Origin: DATKBT01 sp035546295 | GTDB taxonomy: Bacteria > Acidobacteriota > Thermoanaerobaculia > Multivoradales > Multivoraceae | Reading direction: 5' to 3' | DNA: 64,000 bases | Assembly (NCBI GenBank): GCA_035546295.1 | Contig: DATKBT010000076.1 | Coordinates: 106,554 to 170,553, forward strand | Part shown: in pieces, positions 11,293 to 20,604 of the stretch | Layout of the letters: the number at the start of each line of letters is the position of its first letter | Numbering within the stretch: position 1 is the stretch's first letter | Notes under the pieces: model-generated | What the model was told of the DNA's origin: nothing | Seen by the model: the letters and a program-made list of their open reading frames with translations, nothing else | Databases searched by the model: none | Position numbers and translations under genes: made by a program

Positions 11293-12915
11293 TTGAGCGC
11301 ATTCCCCAGCCGCATCACGCCCACCTCCAGCGGTTTCGCCGAGAACCGCGCCGACATGCTGCGCTTGGTCGACGAGCTGCGAGCTCTCGAGGCGCGGGCC
11401 GAGGCCCTGTCGGAGAAGCGGCGGCCGCGCTTCGAGGAGCGCGGGCAGCTCACCCCGCGCGAGCGGCTCGCCCACCTGCTCGACCCCGGGATGCCGTTCC
11501 TCGAGCTGCACAGCCTCGCCAACTACCTGGTCGACGATCCGGATCCTGCGACCAGCGTCCCCGGAGCGAGCCTGATCACGGGCATCGGGTTCGTCGCCGG
11601 CGCCCGCTGCATGGTGTGGGTCGACGACAGCGGGATCCGGGCCGGCGCGGGGACCGGCGGCTCGCTCCACAAGTCTCTCTCGATCCTCGACCTGGCGATG
11701 CGCCAGAAGCTGCCGCTGATCCACCTGGTCGAGAGCGCGGGCGCCAACCTGATGGCGTACCGGGTCGAGGGGTGGGCGCGCGGCGGCGGGCTGTTCTACG
11801 GGCTCGCCCGCCTGAGCGCCGCCGGCATTCCGACGATCGCGGTGCTCCACGGTCCCTCGACCGCGGGGGGCGCCTACATGCCGGGGCTCAGCGACTACGT
11901 GGTCGGCATCCGCAACAACGGGATGGCGGCGCTCGGCGGGGCCGCGCTGGTGCACGCCGCGACCGGCGAGGTCGCCGACGAGGAGGAGCTCGGCGGCGCT
12001 GCAATGCACGCGACGATCTCGGGGCTGGTCGAGCATCTCGCCGACGACGACGCGCAGGGCCTCGCGATGGCGCGCGAGGTCGTCGCGCGGCTCGACTGGA
12101 ACGCGGGCTGTTCGCGTCCCGCGCCGCGCTCCTTCGAGGAGCCCGCTCATGACCCGGACGAGCTCGCCGGCGTCGTGCCCATCGACTACCGCAAGCCCTA
12201 CGACGTGCGCGAGGTCGTCGCGCGCATCGTCGACGGCTCCGAGATCGGCGACTTCAAGCCGCGCTACGGCGTTTCGACGGTCTGCCTGCACGGCTCGATC
12301 TACGGTCACGCCTGCGGGATCCTCGGCAACAACGGACCGATCGATCCCAACGGCGCGACCAAGGCGACCCAGTTCCTCCAGCTCTGCGAGCAGGCCGACC
12401 TGCCGGTGGTGTTCCTCAACAACACGACCGGCTACATGGTGGGCACCGAGTACGAGCAGGCGGGCATGATCAAGCACGGCTCGAAGATGATCCAGACCGT
12501 CTCGAACCTGAAGGTGCCCAAGCTCACCCTCTACATCGGGGCCAGCTTCGGCGCCGGCAACTACGGTATGTGCGGTCTCGCCTACCAGCCCGACTTCCTG
12601 TTCGCCTGGCCCAACGCGCTGACCGGCGTGATGGGTGGAGAGCAGGCGGCGCGCACGATGAGCCACGTCGCGCGAGTCGCCGCCAAGCGCAAGGGGGTCG
12701 ATCCCGACGCGGCCGCGCTCGAGGAACAGGAGCGGCGGCTGGTCGCGCACTTCGGCAGGCAGGAGACCGCGTTCTACACCTCCGGGCGCAATCTCGACCA
12801 CGGGGTCATCGATCCCCGCGACACGCGCAAGGTGCTGGCCTTCGCGCTCGAGACCTGCTGGGAGGCGCGTCACCGGACGGTGAAGCCGAACAGCTTCGGC
12901 ATCGCGCGGATGTGA
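11293..12915 (+). CDS. Acyl-CoA carboxylase, carboxyltransferase (beta) subunit
   Basis: This is a 540-residue carboxyltransferase of the methylcrotonyl-/geranyl-CoA type. Motifs include ERLAHLLDPG near residue 57, LVESAGANL near 150, GPSTAGGAYMPGLSDYV near 195, the second acyl-CoA binding segment (NNTTGYMVGTEYEQAG near 377) and GASFGAGNYGMCG near 418. The partner biotin carboxylase starts 17 bp downstream. The enzyme transfers CO2 from biotin to the gamma carbon of a beta-methyl enoyl-CoA. The AtuA-like gene nearby favours a geranyl/isoprenoid-type substrate, while leucine-derived methylcrotonyl-CoA is the alternative. The start is a TTG at 11293; an in-frame ATG is at 11356. Confidence 0.9.
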   Translation: MSAFPSRITPTSSGFAENRADMLRLVDELRALEARAEALSEKRRPRFEERGQLTPRERLAHLLDPGMPFLELHSLANYLVDDPDPATSVPGASLITGIGFVAGARCMVWVDDSGIRAGAGTGGSLHKSLSILDLAMRQKLPLIHLVESAGANLMAYRVEGWARGGGLFYGLARLSAAGIPTIAVLHGPSTAGGAYMPGLSDYVVGIRNNGMAALGGAALVHAATGEVADEEELGGAAMHATISGLVEHLADDDAQGLAMAREVVARLDWNAGCSRPAPRSFEEPAHDPDELAGVVPIDYRKPYDVREVVARIVDGSEIGDFKPRYGVSTVCLHGSIYGHACGILGNNGPIDPNGATKATQFLQLCEQADLPVVFLNNTTGYMVGTEYEQAGMIKHGSKMIQTVSNLKVPKLTLYIGASFGAGNYGMCGLAYQPDFLFAWPNALTGVMGGEQAARTMSHVARVAAKRKGVDPDAAALEEQERRLVAHFGRQETAFYTSGRNLDHGVIDPRDTRKVLAFALETCWEARHRTVKPNSFGIARM

Positions 12916-12932
12916 GGGGCTCTCGCCGAACG

Positions 12933-14969
12933 ATGAGCCGCAGCACCCCCGAGCGAATCGACCCGATCCTGGTCGCCAACCGCGGCGAGATCTCGGTTCG
13001 TATCCTGCGCACCGTTCGCGCGCTCGGCTACCGCTCCGTCGCCGTCTTCTCCGACGCCGATCGCCACGCCCCCCACGTCGAGCTGGCGGACGAGGCGGTG
13101 CGGCTCGGTCCCGCACCCGCGCGCGAGTCCTACCTCTCGATCGAGCGCCTGCTCGAGGCGGCGCGCGCGACCGGCGCGCGCTCGGTCCATCCCGGCTACG
13201 GGTTCCTGGCCGAGAACGCCGCGTTCGCCCGCGCCTGCGCCGGCGCCGGGCTCGTCTTCATCGGTCCCTCGGCCGAAGCGATCGAGACGATGGGCGACAA
13301 AGGGGAGGCGAAGCGCCGGATGCTGGCGGCGGGGGTGCCGTGCGTCCCCGGCTTCCACGAGCCGGGCGCCAGCGACGAGGTGCTGCTGGCGGCCGCCGAG
13401 GAGGTCGGCTTCCCGCTGATGGTCAAGGCGGCGGCGGGGGGCGGCGGGCGCGGCATGCGGCGAGTCGAGCGCGCCGCGGACGTCCAACCCGCGATCACGG
13501 TGGCGCGCTCGGAGGCGCTCGGCGCCTTCGGCTCCGAGGAGCTGATCCTCGAGCGCGCGATCCGGCGGCCGCGTCACGTCGAGATCCAGGTGCTCGCCGA
13601 CGCGCACGGCCACGTCATCCACCTCGGGGAGCGCGACTGCTCGGTGCAGCGCCGCCACCAGAAGGTGATCGAGGAGTCCCCGTGCCCGGTGATGACGCGC
13701 ACGGGCGGGCCCGAGCTGCGCGAGCGCATGGGCGAGGCCGCGGTCGCCGCCGCGAAGAGCATCGGCTACGTCAACGCCGGCACCGTCGAGTTCCTGCTCG
13801 ACGAAGCAGGGGAGTTCTGGTTCCTCGAGGTGAACACCCGCCTCCAGGTCGAGCACCCGGTGACCGAGATGGTGACCGGGCTCGACCTGGTCGCGCTGCA
13901 GATCGCGATCGCCGAGGGCCGGCCGCTCGAGCTCCGCCAGGAGGACATGCTGTTCGACGGCCATGCGATCGAGGCTCGGCTCTACGCCGAGGATCCGGCC
14001 CGGGGCTTCCTCCCGGCCAGCGGCCGGATCGCCTGCTGGCGAGAGGCGCAGCTCGAGGGACTGCGGATCGACGCCGGGGTGGCGAGCGGGCAGCACGTGT
14101 CGGCCGACTACGACCCGTTGCTGGCGAAGGTGATCGCCTGGGGGCGTGACCGCGAGCAGGCGCGCCGGCGACTGGTCGACGGGCTCGCCGGGACCGCGCT
14201 GTTCGGCGTCGCCAGCAACCGGGGCTTTCTCATCGAGTGCCTCGAGCACGACACCTTCGTCGCCGGCGAGGCGACGACGGCGTTCCTCGAAGAGACGCGA
14301 ATCGGCGAGCCGGCCGCCGGTCTCGAGCTCGATCACGACCGCGACCTCTCGGTGGCGGGCGCGGTGCTGGTGTTCCTGGCGGCGCGCGACACCGCCCACG
14401 CGCGATCGCTGATCGTCTCCCCCCAGCTCCTCGACTGGGGGAGCTCGGGCCTGCCGCGGGTGCGCCAGCGCTATCGGTTCGCAGCTGGCGAGGCGCACCT
14501 CTCGGTGCTGGCGCTCGGCCGCGACCGCTACCAGGTCGACGGTCGCGTCGACGGGGAGGACGTGGCGAGCGAGGTCGAGGTGCTGGGGCGTAGCGCGCCG
14601 GACGCCGAGCTGCGCATCGACGGCCGGCGGCGCCGCGTCCTCCACCACGTCGAGCACGAGCATCGTGTCCACGTGTCGCTGGGAGCGCGCACCGCGACCT
14701 TCGAGAACCTCGCCGCCAGCGTCGAGGCGGTGGGGGAGGCGCAGGGCGGTGGCCGCGTCGTGGCTCCCATGCACGGCACCGTCGTCGAGGTGTACGTGGC
14801 GCCCGGCGACGAGGTCTCGATCGGCATGCGCATCGCCACCGTCGAGGCGATGAAGATGCAGCACGAGCTGCTGGCCGAGGTCGACGGCGTGGTCGCCGAG
14901 ATCGCGGTCGAGGATGGCCAGCAGGTGGCGGCAGGCGATCTGATCGCCGTGATCGAAGACCACGCTTGA
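12933..14969 (+). CDS. Acyl-CoA carboxylase, biotin carboxylase plus biotin carrier (alpha) subunit
   Basis: This 678-residue protein starts at the ATG 17 bp after the beta subunit. Domains in order are a biotin carboxylase N-domain (ILVANRGEIS, HPGYGFLAEN), an ATP-grasp domain (KAAAGGGGRGMR near 165; EVNTRLQVEHPVTE near 305), a biotin carboxylase C-domain (HAIEARLYAEDP) and a C-terminal biotinyl carrier domain with VEAMKM around residue 640, whose Lys carries biotin. It carboxylates biotin with ATP and bicarbonate for the adjacent beta subunit. This subunit layout matches methylcrotonyl- and geranyl-CoA carboxylases rather than the separate AccB/AccC of fatty acid synthesis. Confidence 0.93.
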   Translation: MSRSTPERIDPILVANRGEISVRILRTVRALGYRSVAVFSDADRHAPHVELADEAVRLGPAPARESYLSIERLLEAARATGARSVHPGYGFLAENAAFARACAGAGLVFIGPSAEAIETMGDKGEAKRRMLAAGVPCVPGFHEPGASDEVLLAAAEEVGFPLMVKAAAGGGGRGMRRVERAADVQPAITVARSEALGAFGSEELILERAIRRPRHVEIQVLADAHGHVIHLGERDCSVQRRHQKVIEESPCPVMTRTGGPELRERMGEAAVAAAKSIGYVNAGTVEFLLDEAGEFWFLEVNTRLQVEHPVTEMVTGLDLVALQIAIAEGRPLELRQEDMLFDGHAIEARLYAEDPARGFLPASGRIACWREAQLEGLRIDAGVASGQHVSADYDPLLAKVIAWGRDREQARRRLVDGLAGTALFGVASNRGFLIECLEHDTFVAGEATTAFLEETRIGEPAAGLELDHDRDLSVAGAVLVFLAARDTAHARSLIVSPQLLDWGSSGLPRVRQRYRFAAGEAHLSVLALGRDRYQVDGRVDGEDVASEVEVLGRSAPDAELRIDGRRRRVLHHVEHEHRVHVSLGARTATFENLAASVEAVGEAQGGGRVVAPMHGTVVEVYVAPGDEVSIGMRIATVEAMKMQHELLAEVDGVVAEIAVEDGQQVAAGDLIAVIEDHA

Positions 14970-15008
14970 TCGAAGACCACGGGCGATCGACGAGAAAGCG
15001 AGCGAAGC

Positions 15009-16172
15009 ATGAGATCGAGGATCTGCGACCTGCTCGGGATCGACTTCCCGCTGGTCGCCTTCTCGCACTGCAAGGACGTCGTCGTCGAGGTGTCGCGCGC
15101 CGGCGGAATGGGCGTTCTGGGCGCGGTCGGCATGACCCCGGCGGAGCTCGACGAGGAGCTCGGCTGGATCGAGCAGCGCGTCGAGGGCAACCCTTACGGC
15201 GTCGACGTGCTGATCCCGGGTTCGATGATCGGTCGCGATCAGGAGCTCGAAGCGCAGCAGCTCCTGGCGATGGTGCCCGAGGAGCACAAGCGCTTCGCCG
15301 CCCAGGTGCTCGAGGAGCACGACGTCGACGCCTCCGACGTGACCGACGAGTCGCGCCTGCGCCGCCTCGGAACCGCGGTCAACATGCGCCCCGAAGGTGC
15401 CGAGAAGCTGATCGACGTCGCCTTCGCCCACTCGACGCGCCTGATCGCGAACGCCCTCGGCGTACCGCCGGAATGGATGCTGAAGCGGGGCAAGGAGCGC
15501 GGCGTGGTCGTCGCGGCGCTGGTCGGCGCCAAGGAGCACGCGATCCGCCAGGTGCAGGCCGGGGTCGACGTGCTGGTGGTCTCGGGCACCGAGGGGGGCG
15601 GGCACTGCGGCAGCGTGTCGACGATGGTGCTGGTGCCCGAGGTGTGGGAGGCGATCCAGCCCTACGGCGACGTGCCGATCCTGGCCGCCGGCGGCATCGT
15701 CACCGGCCGCCAGATGGCGGCGGCGATGGCGATGGGCGCCGAGGGCGCGTGGACGGGCTCGGTCTGGTTGACCACCACCGAGGCCGAGACCGCGCCCGCG
15801 GTCAAGGAGAAGATGCTGGCCGCGAGCTCGAGCGAGACCGTGCGCTCGCGCAGCCGCACCGGCAAGCACTCGCGCCAGCTCCGCTCTGCCTGGACCGACG
15901 CCTGGGAGGAGCGCGGCCCCGAGCCGCTGCCGATGCCGCTCCAGAGCCTGGTCAGCGAGCCCGCCCTCGAGAAGGTCGGCAAGCTCGCCGAGGGCGGCCA
16001 CGAGGGTGCGCGCGAGCTCGCCACCTACTGGGTCGGCCAGGGGGTCGGGCTGATGAACACGACGCGCTCGGTGCGCAACGTGGTCTACGCCTTCCAGGAG
16101 GACTTCGTGCGCGCGAGCTCGCGGCTCCAGGACTTTCTCGAGGAGGGCTTTCTCGAGGAGCCGGGCGAGTGA
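15009..16172 (+). CDS. Nitronate monooxygenase family flavoprotein
   Basis: This 387-residue TIM-barrel protein is of the NMO/2-nitropropane dioxygenase family, which uses FMN. Visible landmarks are GIDFPLVAFSH at the N-terminus (family GIxxPI), GGMGVLGAVGMTP near residue 32, VSGTEGGGHCG near 193 (phosphate-binding loop and the usual catalytic His position) and PILAAGGIVTGRQMAAAMAMGAEGAW near 225. The family oxidises alkyl nitronates or propionate-3-nitronate, though many members are annotated by homology only. It lies 39 bp after the carboxylase alpha gene. A role linked to acyl-CoA catabolism is plausible but inferred. Confidence 0.88.
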   Translation: MRSRICDLLGIDFPLVAFSHCKDVVVEVSRAGGMGVLGAVGMTPAELDEELGWIEQRVEGNPYGVDVLIPGSMIGRDQELEAQQLLAMVPEEHKRFAAQVLEEHDVDASDVTDESRLRRLGTAVNMRPEGAEKLIDVAFAHSTRLIANALGVPPEWMLKRGKERGVVVAALVGAKEHAIRQVQAGVDVLVVSGTEGGGHCGSVSTMVLVPEVWEAIQPYGDVPILAAGGIVTGRQMAAAMAMGAEGAWTGSVWLTTTEAETAPAVKEKMLAASSSETVRSRSRTGKHSRQLRSAWTDAWEERGPEPLPMPLQSLVSEPALEKVGKLAEGGHEGARELATYWVGQGVGLMNTTRSVRNVVYAFQEDFVRASSRLQDFLEEGFLEEPGE

Positions 16173-16432
16173 GCCGGCCGTCGCCCGGCCTCTGAACCGA
16201 TCGGCCCCGACATCGCTTCGCAGGAGCGAATGAAGCGTCACGCGACCCCCGGACCGGCGTCGGGCGTTGACACGCGCGGGAGAGGGGCACAGACTGCCTC
16301 CAGCGCGCGCTGGGGCGCCTCCTGTCCGCGGCAAGGGAGCCGAGCTCCCACCCAACCAGACGGTTCGCGTCGACCACGAACCTTCTTCCGCCCCGACTCA
16401 GCGGACTCCGGGCGCATGGAAGGAAGGTTGCG

Positions 16433-18322
16433 ATGTCGCGCGAGATCACGCCCGCCACGAGTCTCGGCAATCTCAGGAAGGAAGCCAAGCGCTGGCTGAA
16501 GGCGCTGCGGGACGGCGACCCCGATGCTCGCGCGCGACTGGCGCGCGCTCATCCGGATGCGCCCGTCACGCTGCGCGGCGTGCAACACGCGCTCGCGCGC
16601 GAGCACGGGCAGGAGAGCTGGACGGCTTTGAAACGGGCGGTCACGTCGTGCCGACCCGACAGCGCAGCCGCGCCCGCGGCTCTGCGCACGGCAGAGGAGT
16701 ACGCGCAGCTCGCGCGCGACTTCGTCGCCGCCTTCGACGCGCGGGACGACACCGCGTTGCAGCGTCTCAACAGGCACTCTGGCCGCACGTTCACGTTCGA
16801 CGATCTGCGCGCCGAGGTCTGGCGTCGCAACTACGCCTTCCGGCAACGTTCGTGGAAGGTGCCCGAGAACTTCCTGCCGCTCGACGAAGCGCAGATCCTG
16901 GTCGCGCAGGATGCGGGCTTCGGAAGCTGGAACGCATTGATGGAAGCGGTGGCGACCGGCGGGAGCCCGGTCCCGGCGTACGAGATCGACGCGCAGGAGC
17001 GGCAGATCGGCCCGCGCCGGCAGTTGAGCGAGGCCGAGTGGGACGACCTCATCCGCGCCGCCAAGAGGAGCCGGCTCACCGCTCTCACCTCGAGCGGCTC
17101 GATGAACGACGAGGTGCTGGATCGCGTCGCCGCGCTCGAGCATCTCACCACCCTCGACCTCAGCGGTTCGAGGCAGCTCACCGACGAGGGGCTCCAGCAC
17201 CTGGCGCGGATGCCCCAATTGGAGCGTCTGAACCTGACCGGCACCAAGGTCACGGATCGGGGCCTCGAGGTCCTGCGGCATCTGCCGCGCCTGCGCACGT
17301 TCGAGATGACGTGGCAGCGGTCGATCACCGACGCGGGCGTCGCCAACCTGCGGTTCTGCGATGCGCTCGAGAGCGTCGACCTGATGGGATCCGCGACCGG
17401 CGACGGCGCGATCGAGGCTCTGCAGGGAAACCCCGAGCTGCGGCGCTTCCAGAGCGGCCGGGAGGTCACCGACGCCGGCCTGAGCCGGCTCCGGAGCTTC
17501 CCGGCGCTGGCCGCGCTCCTGATCGATGGCCCGTTCACGAACGACGGCCTGGCGTCGCTCGAAGGGCTCGCGGGCCTGACCGATCTCGACCTCTTTTGGA
17601 ACGTCACCGAGGTGACGTCGGACGGCTTCGCGCATCTCGTGACGCTTCCGAACCTGGCGTCTCTCGGCGTCGACGGTCGGCTCAGCGACGATGGCGCCAT
17701 GGGTCACATCGCCGAGATGCCCAGCCTGCGGCGGTTGCGAGCGCAGGAGTCGGCGGCCACTGAAGCCGGTTTCGAGGCGCTCGGCCGCTCACGAACCCTC
17801 GAGGGCTTCTGGGGCCGCGAGTGCGCCAACTTCACGGCTCGCGCGTTCGTCGCCTTCTCGAGCATGCCGGCGCTGCGCAGCCTCGGCGTCGGCCTGCAGC
17901 AGGTCGACGACGACGCGCTCTCGCGGTTGCCGCAGTTTCCGGCGCTGAGCGAGCTGACGCCGATCGGCCTGCAGGACGACGGCTTCCGGCACGTCGGGCG
18001 CTGCGAGCGGCTCGAGCGGCTGACCTGCATGTACTGCCGTGATACGACGGATGCCGCGACCGAGCACGTCGCGGGCCTGCGGCTTCGGTACTACTACGCT
18101 GGGCTGACCGGGATCACCGATCGGAGCCTCGAGATCCTCGGCGACATGACGTCGCTCGAACAGGTCGAGCTCTACGAGACCCGGGGCGTCACCGATGCCG
18201 GACTGGCGTTTCTCGCCCGTCTGCCCCGCCTGCGCGAGGTGGCGCTCGATGGCCTGCCGCAGGTGACGTTCGCGGGGACGCGGGTGTTCCCGTCGCGCGT
18301 GCGAGTGCGATACTCCACTTGA
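16433..18322 (+). CDS. Leucine-rich-repeat protein
   Basis: This protein of 629 residues has no signal peptide. The first 65 residues (NLRKEAKRWLKALRDGD, HALAREHGQESW) match a short module seen at the front of many ankyrin or LRR proteins in environmental bacteria. From about residue 215 to the end there are roughly 15 leucine-rich repeats of the AMN1/cysteine-containing-like spacing, such as LTTLDLSGSRQLTDEGL and LERLNLTGTKVTDRGL. It would form a solenoid for protein binding. GGAAGG sits 8 bases before the ATG. The last repeat runs into the degenerate 14-bp DNA repeat that begins at the stop codon. The ligand is unknown. Confidence 0.8.
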   Translation: MSREITPATSLGNLRKEAKRWLKALRDGDPDARARLARAHPDAPVTLRGVQHALAREHGQESWTALKRAVTSCRPDSAAAPAALRTAEEYAQLARDFVAAFDARDDTALQRLNRHSGRTFTFDDLRAEVWRRNYAFRQRSWKVPENFLPLDEAQILVAQDAGFGSWNALMEAVATGGSPVPAYEIDAQERQIGPRRQLSEAEWDDLIRAAKRSRLTALTSSGSMNDEVLDRVAALEHLTTLDLSGSRQLTDEGLQHLARMPQLERLNLTGTKVTDRGLEVLRHLPRLRTFEMTWQRSITDAGVANLRFCDALESVDLMGSATGDGAIEALQGNPELRRFQSGREVTDAGLSRLRSFPALAALLIDGPFTNDGLASLEGLAGLTDLDLFWNVTEVTSDGFAHLVTLPNLASLGVDGRLSDDGAMGHIAEMPSLRRLRAQESAATEAGFEALGRSRTLEGFWGRECANFTARAFVAFSSMPALRSLGVGLQQVDDDALSRLPQFPALSELTPIGLQDDGFRHVGRCERLERLTCMYCRDTTDAATEHVAGLRLRYYYAGLTGITDRSLEILGDMTSLEQVELYETRGVTDAGLAFLARLPRLREVALDGLPQVTFAGTRVFPSRVRVRYST

Positions 18323-18381
18323 CGGGCTCCACTCGACGGCTCCAGTTGATGGGCGCCATTTGGCGGACTCCATTGACGAGG
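18313..18381. repeat. Degenerate 13-14 bp tandem repeat, about five units
   Basis: Five consecutive units of the type CTCCACTTGACGGG run through and past the stop codon of the LRR gene (units start at 18313, 18327, 18340, 18354 and 18368). The first unit supplies the last sense codons and the TGA. The copies differ from each other at 2-6 positions. Confidence 0.6.
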
Positions 18382-18544
18382 CGATCGCACCGACGGTGGG
18401 CGCTCACACGGACGGCGAGGAGGTCGCTTGCGCCGACACTCCGCGCGGCTCTTCACGGTCTTCGAGGAGCGCGCCGGGTGGAGGAGCGGCCGGCTGACGG
18501 CGGTTGACGTCGCCGATCGACAAGCTGCACACGAGGGCGCCGCG

Positions 18545-19378
18545 ATGAGCTTTCCCCAGATCCAGGACTTCCGCGACGAGTGCGAGGCGCTGGCGCAGGT
18601 GCTCGAGCCGCTCGACGACGCGGCGTTCGAGCAGCCGACCCTGTTCAAGGGGTGGACGCTCCACGACGTGATCGCCCACCTGCACATCTTCAACTGGGCC
18701 GCCGACGCCTCGATCCACGATCCCGAGCGGTTCGACCGCTGGTGGGGCGATCTCCAGCGCACCATCGCCGGCGGGAAGAACCTGCGCGAGGCGACCGACG
18801 ACTGGCTGGGCGCCGAGCGCAACCGCGCCGCCTTCGAGCGCTGGCGCTCCTTCTACCCGGGCATGTGCGACCGCCTCGAAGGCGTCGACTCCAAGTTGCG
18901 CGTCCAGTGGGCGGGACCGCCGATGAGCGCCCGCTCGAGCGTCACCGCTCGGCAGATGGAGACCTGGGCGCACGGCCAGGAGGTCTGGGACGTGCTCGGG
19001 CTCGACCGCGAGGACACCGACCGCATCAAGAACGTGGCGGTGCTCGGCGTGAACACCTTCGGTTGGACCTACCGGGTGCGCGGCCGCGAGGTCCCGGCCG
19101 AGACGCCCTACGTGCGGCTCGAGGCGCCGTCGGGAGCGATCTGGGAGTGGAACGACCCGGCGAGCGAGAACCGCGTCGAGGGAACCGCGACCGAGCTCTG
19201 CCAGGTCGTCACCCAGGTGCGCAACGTCGCCGACACGGAGCTGCGCACGACCGGCCCGGTCGCCACGGAGTGGATGTCGATCGCCCAGTGCTTCGCGGGC
19301 CCGCCCGAGACCCCGCCGGCGCCCGGGACGCGTCACCGCGCGAGAACCCCTCCGGCATGGGCGAAGCACCTGGTGTGA
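18545..19378 (+). CDS. TIGR03084-like DinB-superfamily protein
   Basis: This 277-residue protein starts at the ATG at 18545, which gives the family's typical N-terminus; the open frame to 18428 has no comparable support. It resembles the TIGR03084/maleylpyruvate-isomerase N-terminal type of four-helix DinB-like proteins: LFKGWTLHDVIAHLHIFNW near residue 40 (metal-ligand His), RQMETWAHGQEVWD near 140 (second His) and AWEWNDPAS-type sequence late in the chain. These proteins bind a divalent metal and often act with thiol cofactors, but this subfamily is uncharacterised. It may belong functionally to the upstream AtuA/carboxylase block, separated only by the LRR gene. Confidence 0.72.
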   Translation: MSFPQIQDFRDECEALAQVLEPLDDAAFEQPTLFKGWTLHDVIAHLHIFNWAADASIHDPERFDRWWGDLQRTIAGGKNLREATDDWLGAERNRAAFERWRSFYPGMCDRLEGVDSKLRVQWAGPPMSARSSVTARQMETWAHGQEVWDVLGLDREDTDRIKNVAVLGVNTFGWTYRVRGREVPAETPYVRLEAPSGAIWEWNDPASENRVEGTATELCQVVTQVRNVADTELRTTGPVATEWMSIAQCFAGPPETPPAPGTRHRARTPPAWAKHLV

Positions 19379-19794
19379 GGCCTTCCTCCGCCTGGCGAGC
19401 CCGAGGCCCGAATCCAGCCCGTCAGCCCTCGTCCCGTCCTCCTCCGCAGTCCCGTCCTCCCCGTCCCGGTCCCGTGAACCCCGTGCGTCAAGCCCCCTGC
19501 TCTTAGTCTCGCCCCTTCGTTCGAGTCTCGGCCCCCTCCTTCCAGTCCCGCCCCCTCTTCCGCGAGGGCCGGTGCGAGCCGTGCTCGACACCGTGAGGAG
19601 CTTTCGCCTGCATCGGCTGGGCCCTCGGAGGCAGACCGGTCTGCGGAAGGCGCTGGTGCCCGGGCCCGCCGACGGCTCCTTGCTGCTTTCGCCCGGCCCC
19701 GGCCTCGTCGCGCGCTCGATGCGACGCCTGAGAGGCAGGGCCCCGTCTCATCCGGAGCCGTCCCAGTCGATCCCGCGGGCTTCGAGAGCTCGGC
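19379..19794. other. Convergent intergenic region with a strand-asymmetric repeat tract
   Basis: No gene is supported here. From about 19400 to 19565 the plus strand is almost purely pyrimidine, and the minus strand shows repeated G runs. At least three imperfect units of about 20 bp resemble GAGACTNGAAGGAGGGGG. G-quadruplex or triplex potential exists on the minus-strand side. The rest of the gap up to the RidA stop shows nothing I recognise. Confidence 0.45.
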
Positions 19795-20190
19795 TCAGGC
19801 GACCGCCGTCGCCTCGAGCTCGATCATGGCCTCCGGCTCGAACAGGGCCGCGACGCCGAGGAGCGTGCTGACCGGCTTGCAGCCGTCCCCGGCGAAGATC
19901 GGAACCAGCTCGCCCGCGGCCGCCATGAACGCCGGGACGTCGGTCGTGTACATGTTCAGGCGCACGATGTTCGTCGGATTCATGTCGGCGGCGACGAGCG
20001 CAGCCTTCAGGTTCTCCCAGGCCAGGCGGAACTGGGCGACCAGATCGCCGGCATGCATCAAGGCGCCGTCTGCGGCGTTCGAGGTCTGCCCGGAGAGATA
20101 GAGGACCCGCTGGGCGCCGGTCACCTCGATCCCGTGGTTGATGTTGAAGGCCAGCAGCCAGTCGGATGGGTTGATCTCGCGCTTTTCCAT
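19795..20190 (-). CDS. RidA/YjgF family protein
   Basis: This 131-residue protein is the usual length for the family. Landmarks are LYLSGQTSNAADG near residue 28, AWENLKAALVAADM near 60, VRLNMYTTDV near 80 and the C-terminal IELEATAVA. RidA proteins deaminate reactive enamine/imine intermediates from PLP enzymes. The usual catalytic Arg of the NCVVR motif is not evident (KPVSTLLGVAALF replaces the RSTVGV-type segment), so it may belong to a divergent Rid subgroup without the deaminase activity. GGGAG is 5 bases before the ATG. The gene is transcribed alone, divergent from the 20605 gene. Confidence 0.85.
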   Translation of the reverse strand: MEKREINPSDWLLAFNINHGIEVTGAQRVLYLSGQTSNAADGALMHAGDLVAQFRLAWENLKAALVAADMNPTNIVRLNMYTTDVPAFMAAAGELVPIFAGDGCKPVSTLLGVAALFEPEAMIELEATAVA

Positions 20191-20604
20191 CGTTCTCCCT
20201 CTTTGGATTGCAGCAGGATCATCGCAGGAATGAGGCCGCTTCGTCCGGCCGAGCTCGAAGCGGAGTACCCCGACAGCAACACGGAGCGCGGCGCCTCCGG
20301 CAGGTGCTTCGCGGCGCCCGCCGCTCGTGCTGCTGCTCGGCGCCGTCCGTCGGGATCGGCGGCTGAGGCCTCCATCGATCTTGCGCGACCGGCCGGCGAG
20401 CTGCGGAGGTGTGCGTCGTAGCGGGCCGACGCCTTTGCCTCGCCGTCCTCGCGGAGCCCGGCTCGAACCCCGCTCGGGCGGGGGCATCGCGCGAGAGCTT
20501 CCCGGGGAGGAAAGCCCACGGAAACCTCTTGCCGCGAACCGGTCTCTCCTCTCCGTCACCTTCCTCCGGGCTGCAATGGCTCGGAGGTCCGACGGGAGGA
20601 GCCC
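20191..20604. other. Divergent intergenic region, no gene seen
   Basis: This 414-bp spacer between the RidA gene (minus) and the next plus-strand gene should hold both promoters. I find no convincing -35/-10 pair, palindrome or conserved protein in it. Open frames here look like shadow ORFs of GC-rich DNA. Confidence 0.4.

Noticed and set aside
12870..16355. A minus-strand open frame of about 1160 codons opposite the carboxylase and nitronate monooxygenase genes
   Set aside because: It is rich in Arg, His and Asp runs typical of shadow frames and lies entirely opposite three genes with clear domain motifs.
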